Shown here piece after piece: positions 33,742 to 43,015 of a stretch of DNA of 64,000 nt. The notes below the pieces were generated by a model. That model was not told where the DNA came from, did no database searches, and worked only from the letters and a program-made list of their open reading frames with translations. How positions within the stretch are numbered: position 1 is the first letter of the stretch; each line of letters opens with the position of its first letter. The stretch is from assembly GCF_001443605.1 (NCBI RefSeq), contig NZ_CP013118.1, positions 1,561,501 through 1,625,500 on the forward strand, in the 5' to 3' direction. Origin of the DNA: Salinivirga cyanobacteriivorans. Lineage in GTDB: Bacteria; Bacteroidota; Bacteroidia; Bacteroidales; Salinivirgaceae. Position numbers and translations under genes: made by a program.

Positions 33742-35788
33742 AACACGGATTACGCGGTTAAATTCAATATAAAATATACGAAGTAGAATAAATTCAGCGT
33801 ATGTAGCGCTATGCGCTGGTGCCAGAAATATCATAGATAAACGGATTAAGACGGATACCGTTTTAGGTTTTATTCGCGATAATCCGTCTATCAACGATAT
33901 CGAATCTTAAGTACTGAATTAGGTATGTGTTTAGCAAAAAATTGAAAAGAAAACACAAGCCATAAATAAATCAATCAGTTTAATCCGTGTTCTATTTTAA
34001 TCGGTACGTTTTCAATAGTACCTGAATGATTCCCGTATCTACACTGGCGCCGATAATTGTGTCCCGTTTACAATTTATGAAATATCGCGGCGAGTTTGTT
34101 TTGGGAACCAAAACACCCGGCTGAAGCCGGGTGCAAGTTAGCTAGTTTGTTTATGTTGTTTATCGCCTGACAGGCAGGAATGGCTTATGGTCTCATAAAA
34201 CTTAGAACACGGATTACGCGGTTAAATTCAATATAAAATATACGAAGTAGAATAAATTCAGCGTATGTAGCGCTATGCGCTGGTGCCAGAAATATCATAG
34301 ATAAACGGATTAAGACGGATACCGTTTTAGGTTTTATTCGCGATAATCCGTCTATCAACGATATCGAATCTTAAGTACTGAATTAGGTATGTGTTTAGCA
34401 AAAAATTGAAAAGAAAACACAAGCCATAAATAAATCAATCAGTTTAATCCGTGTTCTATTTTAATCGGTACGTTTTCAATAGTACCCGAATGATTCCCGT
34501 ATCTACACTGGCGCCGATAATTGTGTCCCGTTTACAATTTATGAAACATCGCGGCGAGTCTGTTTTGGGAACCAAAACACCCGGCTGAAGCCGGGTGCAA
34601 GTTAGCTAGTTTGTTTATGTTGTTTATCGCCTGACAGGCATGCATGGCTTATGGTCTCATAAAACTTAGAACACGGATTAAGTGGTTAAATCCAATAAAA
34701 AATATACGAAGTAGAATAAATTCAGCGTATGTAGCGCTATGCGCTGGTGCCAGAAATATCATAGATAAACGGATTAAGACGGATGCCGTTTTAGGTTTTA
34801 TTCGCGATAATCCGTCTATCAACGATATCGAATCTTAAGTACTGAATTAGGTATGTGTTTAGCAAAAAATTGAAAAGAAAACACAAGCCATAAATAAATC
34901 AATCAGTTTAATCCGTGTTCTATTTTAATCGGTACGTTTTCAATAGTACCTGAATGATTCCCGTATCTACACTGGCGCCGATAATTGTGTCCCGTTTACA
35001 ATTTATGAAACATCGCGGCGAGTCTGTTTTGGGAACCAAAACACCCGGCTGAAGCCGGGTGCAAGTTAGCTAGTTTGTTTATGTTGTTTATCGCCTGACA
35101 GGCAGGAATGGCTTTTAGTCTCGTAAAATTTGGAACACGGATTAAGTGGTTAAATCCAATAAAAAATATACGAAGTAGAATAATTTCAGCGTATGTAGCG
35201 CTATGCGCTGGTGCCAGAAATATCATAGATAAACGGATTAAGACCGATACCGTTTTAGGTTTTATTCGCGATAATCCGTCTATCAACGATATCGAATCTT
35301 AAGTACTGAATTAGGTATGTGTTTAGCAAAAAATTGAAAAGAAAACACAAGCCATAAATAAATCAATCAGTTTAATCCGTGTTCTATTTTAATCGGTACG
35401 TTTTCAATAGTACCCGAATGATTCCCGTATCTACACTGGCGCCGATAATTGTGTCCCGTTTACAATTTATGAAATATCGCGGCGAGTTTGTTTATGTTGT
35501 TTATCGCCTGACAGGCCTGCATGGCTTGTAGTCTCGTGAAATTTAGAACACGGATTAAGCGGTTAAATTCAATATAAAATATACGAAGTAGAATAAATTC
35601 AGCGTATGTAGCGCTATGCGCTGGTGCCAGAAATATCATAGATAAACGGATTAAGACGGATACCGTTTTAGGTTTTATTCGCGATAATCCGTCTATCAAC
35701 GATATCGAATCTTAAGTACTGAATTAGGTATGTGTTTAGCAAAAAATTGAAAAGAAAACACAAGCCATAAATAAATCAATCAGTTTAA
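33742..35788 (+). repeat. 464-bp tandem repeat, copies 3 to 7 (right block)
   Basis: The marker AACACGG occurs at 33742, 34206, 34670, 35134 and 35547. The first four intervals are exactly 464, 464 and 464 bases; the last is 413 because copy 6 lacks 51 bases spanning the CACCCGGC hairpin. Copies differ by scattered substitutions such as CGGTTAAATTC/TGGTTAAATCC and TACC/TACT. In each unit AACACGGATTA and TAATCCGTGTT stand as inverted ends of a 250-base segment. Copy 7 is split by the IS701 element. Confidence 0.92.
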
Positions 35789-37298
35789 TTCTACTTTAAC
35801 ACATTTATTGTTTTGAATAACAGTAATCTATATCCCGTTGCCTTTTTTTGTGTCGATGTTCCAATTTTTCCAACATACGCTCATCTGTCATTTCACGGTA
35901 AAACTTATATACCAAAAAATCCATGATGTCCCTTGCAGAAAGCAATGGAATCTGGTCCTGATTTAAAATTTTCTCCTTTAACATAAAACTGCCTACAATC
36001 ATATTTAATGCAACTTGATGATACCATGATTTCCATTTACGAGTCTGAAAATGGTCCATCCCCAATATTTGCTTTTGTTCTTTGAAACTGTGCTCTATAA
36101 AAAAACGCTGTGCCTGCATATATGCCAGTGCTTGTTCGGTGTACTGGACAAGTTCGGCATTTGTGAATGAATATTTAGTCTCTACGCAATCATTTGTTTT
36201 TCTTTTCGAAACAACCAATAAACGTTTTTCAACGGCATTGGAGGCTTTGTCCCAAATGTAAACAGTCTTGAAATGAAAGAGCCCCTTGAGTTTGCCTTTT
36301 GCAGAATCGCGAATATTTAATTTCTTCCAATCCTTTGCGGACAGGGTTTTAATGTAGGTGTCGGCATTAACTGCTGATGTACTTGCTTTTAGCTTTTTTG
36401 GGGCGCGCCCCCGATTACTCTTGCGTTCGGGCAAATAAAGTTCTGGCTCTTCTAAATATATCTTTTGATTACTATGAATATCAAGCATATAAATTAAGCC
36501 CAAATCAGCCACAGAACGGGTAAATACAATGTCATTTCCATATAGGCCATCCGCTCCAACGTAATCAAATGATATACCCATTTCAAGTTGATGCTTTACT
36601 ATTTCTGTTGCCAACTCTGGTTTTGTGCGGAAAATCCTATCTTCACGGGGTATACCTGCAGCTTCACATCTACCCTGATCATCGATCCATGATTTTGGTA
36701 AATAAAGCCTGGTATCGACCAACGAGGCGTATTTGTCATTACAAAGGCAGCCAAAAACGGCTACCTGTGAGTTTGCTGTTTTTCCTACATTCCCACAATA
36801 CTGATGATCAACACCAACGCTTTTCTTTCCCTTTTTAACCCAACCACTTTCATCGATGAGTAGTCCTGTTAACTTCCGATTGGGCAATGCTTGGTCTACA
36901 TTTTTTGCAGTTTGATCGATGACAGCCCGAGCATCCCAGTTAGATTCTGTTATGAAATGCTGCATCTGATGATAGTTGGCATTCAATGTTTCACTTATGC
37001 GTTCTATGTTTTTCAAATCGCTTAATGCAAGTCCTTCGACATATTGAGAGGCTTTATCGAAGTTTGTCTTTGTTTTATTTTTGAAAAAATACTCATATTC
37101 AGACAAATACACTTCAAGACGGTCGTTAACCGCAAGCAGTGTTTTACCATTGTTATAATCTTTTTTTAAGTGATTCGCTCGTTACCCATTGCAAATAAAA
37201 TTACATTTTTTTAACATGCGCAATATACTAAATGTTAACGGATTATCACTGTTATTCACTTAAAATAACTTCGTTTTTTTTAATCTGTTAAAGTAGAA
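35789..37298 (-). mobile_element. IS701-family insertion sequence, 1510 bp
   Basis: The ends are inverted repeats TTCTACTTTAACA(C/G)ATT. The element is flanked by TTAA on both sides (35785-35788 and 37299-37302), which occurs once in uninterrupted copies of the repeat. A 4-bp YTAR duplication is typical of IS701. It encodes one transposase on the minus strand. The element is complete and its target is exactly reconstructable. Confidence 0.93.
35805..37112 (-). CDS. IS701-family DDE transposase
   Basis: The 435-residue protein shows IS701 signatures: NYHQMQHFITESNWDARAV, the first catalytic Asp in LTGLLIDESGWVKKGKKSVG, HQYCGNVGKTANSQVAVFG, RLYLPKSWIDD and the second Asp in FDYVGADGLYGND. The C-terminal catalytic Glu is in QRFFIEHSFKEQKQILGMDH. 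The frame is open upstream for about 24 codons without ATG. The GTG at 37112 is used here, though a more upstream CTG cannot be excluded. The stop is 16 bases from the left end of the element. It looks intact. Confidence 0.92.
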   Translation of the reverse strand: MYLSEYEYFFKNKTKTNFDKASQYVEGLALSDLKNIERISETLNANYHQMQHFITESNWDARAVIDQTAKNVDQALPNRKLTGLLIDESGWVKKGKKSVGVDHQYCGNVGKTANSQVAVFGCLCNDKYASLVDTRLYLPKSWIDDQGRCEAAGIPREDRIFRTKPELATEIVKHQLEMGISFDYVGADGLYGNDIVFTRSVADLGLIYMLDIHSNQKIYLEEPELYLPERKSNRGRAPKKLKASTSAVNADTYIKTLSAKDWKKLNIRDSAKGKLKGLFHFKTVYIWDKASNAVEKRLLVVSKRKTNDCVETKYSFTNAELVQYTEQALAYMQAQRFFIEHSFKEQKQILGMDHFQTRKWKSWYHQVALNMIVGSFMLKEKILNQDQIPLLSARDIMDFLVYKFYREMTDERMLEKLEHRHKKRQRDIDYCYSKQ

Positions 37299-37452
37299 TT
37301 AATCCGTGTTCTATTTTAATCGGTACGTTTTCAATAGTACCCGAATGATTCCCGTATCTACACTGGCGCCGATAATTGTGTCCCGTTTACAATTTATGAA
37401 ACATCGCGGCGAGTCTGTTTTGGGAACCAAAACACCCGGCTGAAGCCGGGTG
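37299..37452 (+). repeat. Remainder of repeat copy 7 behind the IS
   Basis: TTAATCCGTGTTCTATTTTA resumes the repeat exactly where the IS entered it and continues to the CACCCGGC/GCCGGGTG hairpin. The following 267 bases (37453-37719) hold no gene; around 37635-37715 words such as TTTTATTCGCGAAAACC suggest an older decayed copy. Confidence 0.85.
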
Positions 37453-37719
37453 TAGTTATAATTCCTCATCAAACATCAATTTAACTCCTTTAAGCCCCTC
37501 TCTGTTTTGGTTATTATCATTGCGCCAAAAATTAAGCCCGTAAAAAACCTCCGTTGCGTTCGCTGCGTGAAAAATTAAAAATGTGTCGATTTACCTTCGG
37601 TAAGTTTGACTGGACAGGATCCTGGTTAAAACAGCACACGTATTAGGCGGTGTAATTCGGTTAAACAGAGCAATGCGGATAACCTTTTCAGTTTTATTCG
37701 CGAAAACCTATTTGCTAAC

Positions 37720-38829
37720 CTAAAACCTAAGTTCAAGGGCTAGCTCAAAGAAGTAATCGTCACTGGCCAGATTATCGCGATATCTAATGCGCTCATAATC
37801 CACAATTATTTTACTTCCCCTGGAAAAATGGTAAGCTACGCCAGTTATAAACCTCTGTGTGCGCAGGTTACCTGTATCGTAATAATTGATATAGTCATCA
37901 TAACGGCCGATTAAACTAATTTTGGAATTAAAAAATTTACCTTCGGCAAAAACAGAGTAACCACTCTGAGGTACTGCATTATGCGAAATCGTATCCTGAA
38001 TGGCCGTACCTTTATAATTACCTTTACCGTTATACCCTTCCAGCGTAAAAACGCTCCAGGGTATCTCCATTGATAAATAAACCGACTGATAGTGCCAATG
38101 GGGTTCGGCTTCAGTATTACCACGTCCAACAGCTCCATGATAAGTAAACTGAAGTCCCGGCATAATGCGGTACAAAGGTCTCAAAGTGAGACGCGACTCC
38201 AGGGTTTTATTGGTATTGTTTTCCAGTGCATGATAACCGCCACCATTGAATACACCCAGGGAAAAACTACCATATTTACCGGGAAAATCGTCGTTAATAT
38301 TTTTCTGATAGGCTTTGTCGAGTTCTCCACCGAGCAAGGACATAAACACCACACCAAAATCAGCCGAATTGATCATATCGTTGCGTTCGAGAAACATCTG
38401 GCCCTGCACCCTGTAATCATTCACACTCTGTTCAAAATCGATCCAGGGCCTGTGTACCAGACCAAACTCAAAATGAGGTTGATGGAAAAACAGGAAGTCG
38501 TTGAGTCTGTATTTTAAGTACAGGTACTTTAACCTGATTTCGATATCACCCTTTCCATCGCCCTCCTGATCCACAGTAAGATCGGTTGTAATACGGCCTG
38601 AAAGCTTTTCACTGATACCTTTTTTAATGTTCACATAGCCCCTTTTCAGCGTAAATTCATTAAAATCATCGCCTCCAATTTTGCCAACCTTATGGGCAAG
38701 AAACCATTGCATATCAATGGTGAGCTGACTCAGCAAAAGTGAATCAACAGATCTTTTGTTTTCCTGCGCATTGAGCTGTCCAAAGAGAAAAACCACTAAA
38801 ATCAACAAGGTAATACCGCGAGTACTCAT
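37720..38829 (-). CDS. Outer-membrane porin-like beta-barrel protein
   Basis: A signal peptide (MSTRGITLLILVVFLFGQLN) is followed by alternating amphipathic strands with aromatic girdles (FTLKRGYVNIKKG, IEIRLKYLYLKYRL, FEFGLVHRPWIDFEQ) and a C-terminal ELALELRF ending in Phe, as expected for a BamA substrate. The start FTLKRGYVNIKKGISEKLSG resembles the phosphate-selective porin O/P-like family. Substrate is unknown. It lies 161 bases after the large sensor kinase gene on the same strand and may be its target; that is only positional. Confidence 0.75.
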   Translation of the reverse strand: MSTRGITLLILVVFLFGQLNAQENKRSVDSLLLSQLTIDMQWFLAHKVGKIGGDDFNEFTLKRGYVNIKKGISEKLSGRITTDLTVDQEGDGKGDIEIRLKYLYLKYRLNDFLFFHQPHFEFGLVHRPWIDFEQSVNDYRVQGQMFLERNDMINSADFGVVFMSLLGGELDKAYQKNINDDFPGKYGSFSLGVFNGGGYHALENNTNKTLESRLTLRPLYRIMPGLQFTYHGAVGRGNTEAEPHWHYQSVYLSMEIPWSVFTLEGYNGKGNYKGTAIQDTISHNAVPQSGYSVFAEGKFFNSKISLIGRYDDYINYYDTGNLRTQRFITGVAYHFSRGSKIIVDYERIRYRDNLASDDYFFELALELRF

Positions 38830-38990
38830 ATTTCAGCCTGTTTACTCAGATTTTATCTATCCGGGCACAAGTATAATAAAAATAAAGCTTTATAGTAGAT
38901 AGAAAATCAAGGAAGTATTTAATATTTTCAATTTGCAGTAAGCAGCTCAAAAGTTCGGAGCAGGAGCTACAATTAACGCAGCGGGAAATA

Positions 38991-41900
38991 TCAGTTTTCA
39001 GGCAGTGTAAAATAAATTGTAGTCCCCTCACGCTCTGCTGACTCAATCCATATTTTTCCACCCAAAAGATGCACAATTTTCTGGCTGAGGGCAAGGCCAA
39101 TACCGGCACCACGGTAAACTTTTTTACGATCGTTTTCGAGTTTGGTAAAACGCTTAAACACCAATTCTATCCCTTCTTTGCTCATACCAATACCGGTATC
39201 AGCTACATAAAACAGAATACGTTGGGTATTTTTCGGATTGTTTTTCGCCACACCCAAAATAACCTTGCCATTTTCAGTATACTTGAGGGCATTATCTACC
39301 AGATGCATAAAAACCTGTTTCACCCGATTTGGATCAGTATTTATTTCAATCTTTTCTGAAGTGTCTTTTTCGATATCAAAGGCAATACCCTTTTCTTTAA
39401 ACCGGTCTAAATAACCACGATAAACGGTTTTAAGCAAATCTTCAGGGTCAACCAATTGCAATTCAGGCTCTACACGGGCTGTTTCAAGCCTTGAGAGGTC
39501 AATTATATTGTCGATTAGTGATAACAAATTGGCAACATTCACCATAATCATTTCCATGAAATGCGATCGCTGTTGCTGGCTATTTTCATCGGTAATTAAA
39601 TCAGCATAGCCAACTATGGCATTTAATGGTGTCCGAATTTCGTGCGACATATTGGCCAAAAAAGAGCTTTTGAGGTTATCAGATTCTTCTGCCTTCTCTT
39701 TGGCACGTTTAAGTTCAGCTGTGCGATGCTCTACCAATTGCTCCAGATGATTTTTATGCACCTCGAGTTCATCTTTTTGCACCCTTATCTCTTCCTTTTG
39801 CTGCTCAATTTCGTCGCGTTGTTTCACAACCATATCGGTTCGCTCTTTTAGGGCTTTGGTGCGTTCCTTAACCATTTGTTCCAGGCGCCGGTTTTGTTTT
39901 TTAAGGGCGTATGTATACAAGCGCATTATCAATACAAATATCAGTATAGCCGCGAAAGCATATAACAAATAAGCCAATACAGTTCTGTACCAGGGTGGTT
40001 TAATTTGAAATTTATAAGTTGCCTCAGAACTGACAACGCCATAAATATTTTTCGCTCTTACTTTAAAGACGTAGGTACCTTCTGGTAAATTGGTGTAGAT
40101 GGCTTCTGTTTTTTTAACCCAGGGCCGGTAAGTTTCATCGAAACCCTCCATTTTATATTGATATTCTATTTGCTGCGTCTCGGTGTAAAACACAGGTGCA
40201 TAATCTATTATCAAACTATTATGGTTATAATCAATTTCAGGTACAAAATCGTTGGTTTGTTGTTCAAAAATACGCATCGCCGAGCCTTTGTATGTATAGT
40301 TGCCCTTAAAAATAAGCGAGTCGTGTCCTACAGTTACAGTTCTTATGCGTGGCCGGAACTGTTGCTTAAAGTCCTGCTCCATGTTAAGCGGAAAAATATA
40401 TACAGCATCGGGCGTACAAACATTAATAAGCTTGTGGTCGGCATCGTATAAAATATTTGCGATCTCTTTGCGAATGCGGCTAAATGGAGCTGTATCGAAC
40501 CGTCTGGTTTTGTTTCCAAGATATAAAAATCCGGGTTTCCTGCTATCTACAATATAAGTTGTGTCATTAACGGGTATTATTAGGCCTATTTCCGCTGGTG
40601 AAGGTCCTAACACCGGGTTGAAAACGGTATCATAAACAAAGGTTATGTCACCGGGATTTTCTGTAATAAAATTATCAGGCCGATATAAACCATTGGTTGT
40701 AGCAACCAAAAGTTCTTCCTGAATAATATATGGCACAACATTGTTTTTATTTTCGGGTAATCCGTGTGCTGAATCATATTTTACAAGATTGTGAGTTTTC
40801 AGGTTTTGTTCAGAGAAAGTCAGCATTTGCAGTCCCTCTGTATGGGTGCCTAACCAAACCCTGTTGGGCTGTGATTCTACCATTTGAAGTATTCTGCTGT
40901 TTACATCCTCTATTTCATAAAAATCTTCAAAACTGATATTACCAGAGCTATGCATCTTATAATTGGCAATGGCCATTCCCTGACGCAGACCAATTAATAC
41001 TTTATTCTTAAAAAGCTTGCTCTCTTTTGTGGTAAACACAAATCGGTCTTTAAGCACCTGGCGCACTTCACCACCTCTGATTTGATATATACCTTTGGAA
41101 GTGTTGACAAACAGCTGTCCGTTAATTTTTGAAAAACTCCAGCAACTCTCCTTAACCTGTTTTATAGCCCTGAGATTATGTTCATTTTTAACACTACCAA
41201 ACTCATAAGGAGGTAAATAAAATAAACCTTTCAGGGTGCTTATGTAGGTATTCCCATCATGCTGAACAACGCTGGTTACATATCCATCAAGGCCTTGATT
41301 TTCATTATACAAATGTACCTGATAACCTGTAAAAACCTGTGCAATACCATTGGCTCCCAGCACCCATAAATTATCGAACTTATCGGCGTAAAGGCCGTAA
41401 ATACTGCCGGTCTCCAGTCCGCGGGATTTATCAATAATGCGCAACAAATCGCCCTCATTATTAACAATGGCAAGCCCACCCCGTATGGTACCCAGGGCAA
41501 TGCGGTTTTCATCGATACGCTCAGCTGTATAAACCTCATTCACTTCAAGATAAGACTTCAGCATATCGGGGATATTCAATGACGAAATGTTATTGCTTTT
41601 TGTATTCAGCAGCAAAATACCATCGTACTGGGTAATGAGCCACAAATGCGTTTTATCTCTTTTTATTATATTAACAATGCCAGATTTCCTTTCAGCAAAC
41701 TGCTCTGTATTCGGGATTATGGATACATGGCCATTTTTAATTTTCCCCAGCCCTTTATCAGCATCAACAAACCATAAAACATCATCAATATTGAATGCAA
41801 ATAATGGCGCTACGCTGTTTGGAACAATACTGACCCGGCCATCGTAGTATCTGAATATTTTTTTTGCTGAGGCAAAATATACGCCATGTGAAGTACAATG

Positions 41901-42362
41901 TGTTCTCCACAAATCGCGCATCTTTTGCAACGAATCGGGTAAATTTTTGCTTAAAGATTCATAGCGGTAACCGCCCACTGAATCTGGCAGAAAAACGCCA
42001 AATTCATTATACGATCCCGCATAAACCAAATTATTGGAATCGACGTCAAGCGACCTGAAAATACTTTTATTACGAGCCTGATATTTAACCCACTCAGCAC
42101 CATCGTAAACCATTAAATGTTTATTGGAACCGAAGAACATTATGCCCCGCTCATCAGAGGTAGCACTCCATACCTGTGAACTTGATCCGTAATCTTCATT
42201 GGTATAATGTCGTATAAGGTAACTACCACTGTAATCATACGTGTGACTTTCCTGGGCCTGAATCATTGCTGCAGGGGCAACAATGAGCGACACAACCAGA
42301 AATAAAAACCACTTTACTCCGGGCCTAACAATATCTTTCCGGGATAAAAACAACTCAGACAT
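38991..42362 (-). CDS. Propeller-type sensor histidine kinase (Reg_prop, Y_Y_Y, HisKA, HATPase) without receiver or AraC domain
   Basis: From the ATG at 42362 (1123 residues) a signal/anchor helix (VKWFLFLVVSLIVAPAAMI) leads to two periplasmic propellers built of two-component-regulator repeats (residues about 40-680). A Y_Y_Y domain follows (YQYKMEGFDETYRPWVKKTE, YVFKVRAKNIYGVVS), then a membrane helix (VLAYLLYAFAAILIFVLIMR) and a coiled coil. HisKA has FLANMSHEIRTPLNAIVGYA, and the ATPase has VDNALKYTENGKVI, VADTGIGM and GAGIGLALSQKIV. The chain stops there. The hybrid two-component regulators of this phylum continue into REC and AraC domains, so this one needs a separate response regulator. 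An earlier in-frame ATG (42509) would put 49 unlikely residues before the signal. Confidence 0.9.
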   Translation of the reverse strand: MSELFLSRKDIVRPGVKWFLFLVVSLIVAPAAMIQAQESHTYDYSGSYLIRHYTNEDYGSSSQVWSATSDERGIMFFGSNKHLMVYDGAEWVKYQARNKSIFRSLDVDSNNLVYAGSYNEFGVFLPDSVGGYRYESLSKNLPDSLQKMRDLWRTHCTSHGVYFASAKKIFRYYDGRVSIVPNSVAPLFAFNIDDVLWFVDADKGLGKIKNGHVSIIPNTEQFAERKSGIVNIIKRDKTHLWLITQYDGILLLNTKSNNISSLNIPDMLKSYLEVNEVYTAERIDENRIALGTIRGGLAIVNNEGDLLRIIDKSRGLETGSIYGLYADKFDNLWVLGANGIAQVFTGYQVHLYNENQGLDGYVTSVVQHDGNTYISTLKGLFYLPPYEFGSVKNEHNLRAIKQVKESCWSFSKINGQLFVNTSKGIYQIRGGEVRQVLKDRFVFTTKESKLFKNKVLIGLRQGMAIANYKMHSSGNISFEDFYEIEDVNSRILQMVESQPNRVWLGTHTEGLQMLTFSEQNLKTHNLVKYDSAHGLPENKNNVVPYIIQEELLVATTNGLYRPDNFITENPGDITFVYDTVFNPVLGPSPAEIGLIIPVNDTTYIVDSRKPGFLYLGNKTRRFDTAPFSRIRKEIANILYDADHKLINVCTPDAVYIFPLNMEQDFKQQFRPRIRTVTVGHDSLIFKGNYTYKGSAMRIFEQQTNDFVPEIDYNHNSLIIDYAPVFYTETQQIEYQYKMEGFDETYRPWVKKTEAIYTNLPEGTYVFKVRAKNIYGVVSSEATYKFQIKPPWYRTVLAYLLYAFAAILIFVLIMRLYTYALKKQNRRLEQMVKERTKALKERTDMVVKQRDEIEQQKEEIRVQKDELEVHKNHLEQLVEHRTAELKRAKEKAEESDNLKSSFLANMSHEIRTPLNAIVGYADLITDENSQQQRSHFMEMIMVNVANLLSLIDNIIDLSRLETARVEPELQLVDPEDLLKTVYRGYLDRFKEKGIAFDIEKDTSEKIEINTDPNRVKQVFMHLVDNALKYTENGKVILGVAKNNPKNTQRILFYVADTGIGMSKEGIELVFKRFTKLENDRKKVYRGAGIGLALSQKIVHLLGGKIWIESAEREGTTIYFTLPEN

Positions 42363-42588
42363 TAGTTCAATATTAACAGACCGCACTTCATGACAAGGCA
42401 ACAATACTAGATTTCTGCAATGACGCGTCATAAAAACATGCGAATCATCTGGTTTTAGTTGTGTTTTAAATATAGTTTTTTTTTGATAAATAAAACATAA
42501 AAAAAGCACATAAAGTTATTTTTCACGACACTATAGGACCTTGAGCTCAGTGGTGAGAAAAATTTTAATCAAATGGCAGCATAAATTG

Positions 42589-42596
42589 TATATTTG
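42589..42596 (+). promoter_or_regulatory. Promoter -7 element for the 91-aa protein gene
   Basis: TATATTTG fits TAnnTTTG, 44 bases before the ATG at 42641. The gap 42363-42588 is AT-rich and otherwise unremarkable. Confidence 0.5.
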
Positions 42597-42640
42597 TAAA
42601 ACTGGCATAAAATTAGTATTTTATTATCTTAAATCAGACC

Positions 42641-42916
42641 ATGCTTAAAGTAAAATTCTTTCATACACCCAGGAACAAAAAGTTCAATTACAGCCCCCTT
42701 TATTATGACCCTGAGGAGGAGGAGCGCAAAAAACGTATTGAAAAAATTACCGGGAAAAGCGCACCGGGCGAATCAATTAAACATGAATTCACACGCAGAC
42801 GCAAACAGCAAAAGAAAAGCGGAAGGGTATCCAATACAAGGGCGTTCATTATCATAGTCATACTTTTGTTAATTGCCTATTACCTTATATTTGACGAAAT
42901 TCCTTTTATTAATTAA
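42641..42916 (+). CDS. Small tail-anchored-like membrane protein (91 aa)
   Basis: The basic N-terminal part (FFHTPRNKKFNYSPLYYDPE, then EEERKKRIEKITGK) is followed by one C-terminal membrane helix near residues 68-84 (AFIIIVILLLIAYYLIF). The protein should sit in the inner membrane with its N-terminus in the cytoplasm. Similar small proteins lie before mutL in related genomes in my recollection. Function is unknown. Despite the 99-base gap, mutL has its own promoter element. Confidence 0.75.
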   Translation: MLKVKFFHTPRNKKFNYSPLYYDPEEEERKKRIEKITGKSAPGESIKHEFTRRRKQQKKSGRVSNTRAFIIIVILLLIAYYLIFDEIPFIN

Positions 42917-42977
42917 GCAGCCCTTGCTTTTCCGGAGGACTCTTTCACGTTTAGTGCGGTATTTTTTGAATATTATT

Positions 42978-42985
42978 TACTTTTG
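42978..42985 (+). promoter_or_regulatory. Promoter -7 element for mutL
   Basis: TACTTTTG fits TAnnTTTG, 30 bases before the mutL ATG at 43016. Confidence 0.5.
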
Positions 42986-43015
42986 CCCCCGAAGCCAGAT
43001 AAGTTCGATTGAATT

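Noticed and set aside
29472-35699. Small ORFs (60-96 codons) recurring on both strands of the 464-bp repeat
   Set aside because: They exist only because the repeat is copied; they overlap on opposite strands, start at varying points, are disrupted at copy edges and lack promoter elements.
33742-35788. The 464-bp array as a CRISPR array
   Set aside because: The repeated unit is 464 bases without alternating unique spacers, and no cas gene is present.
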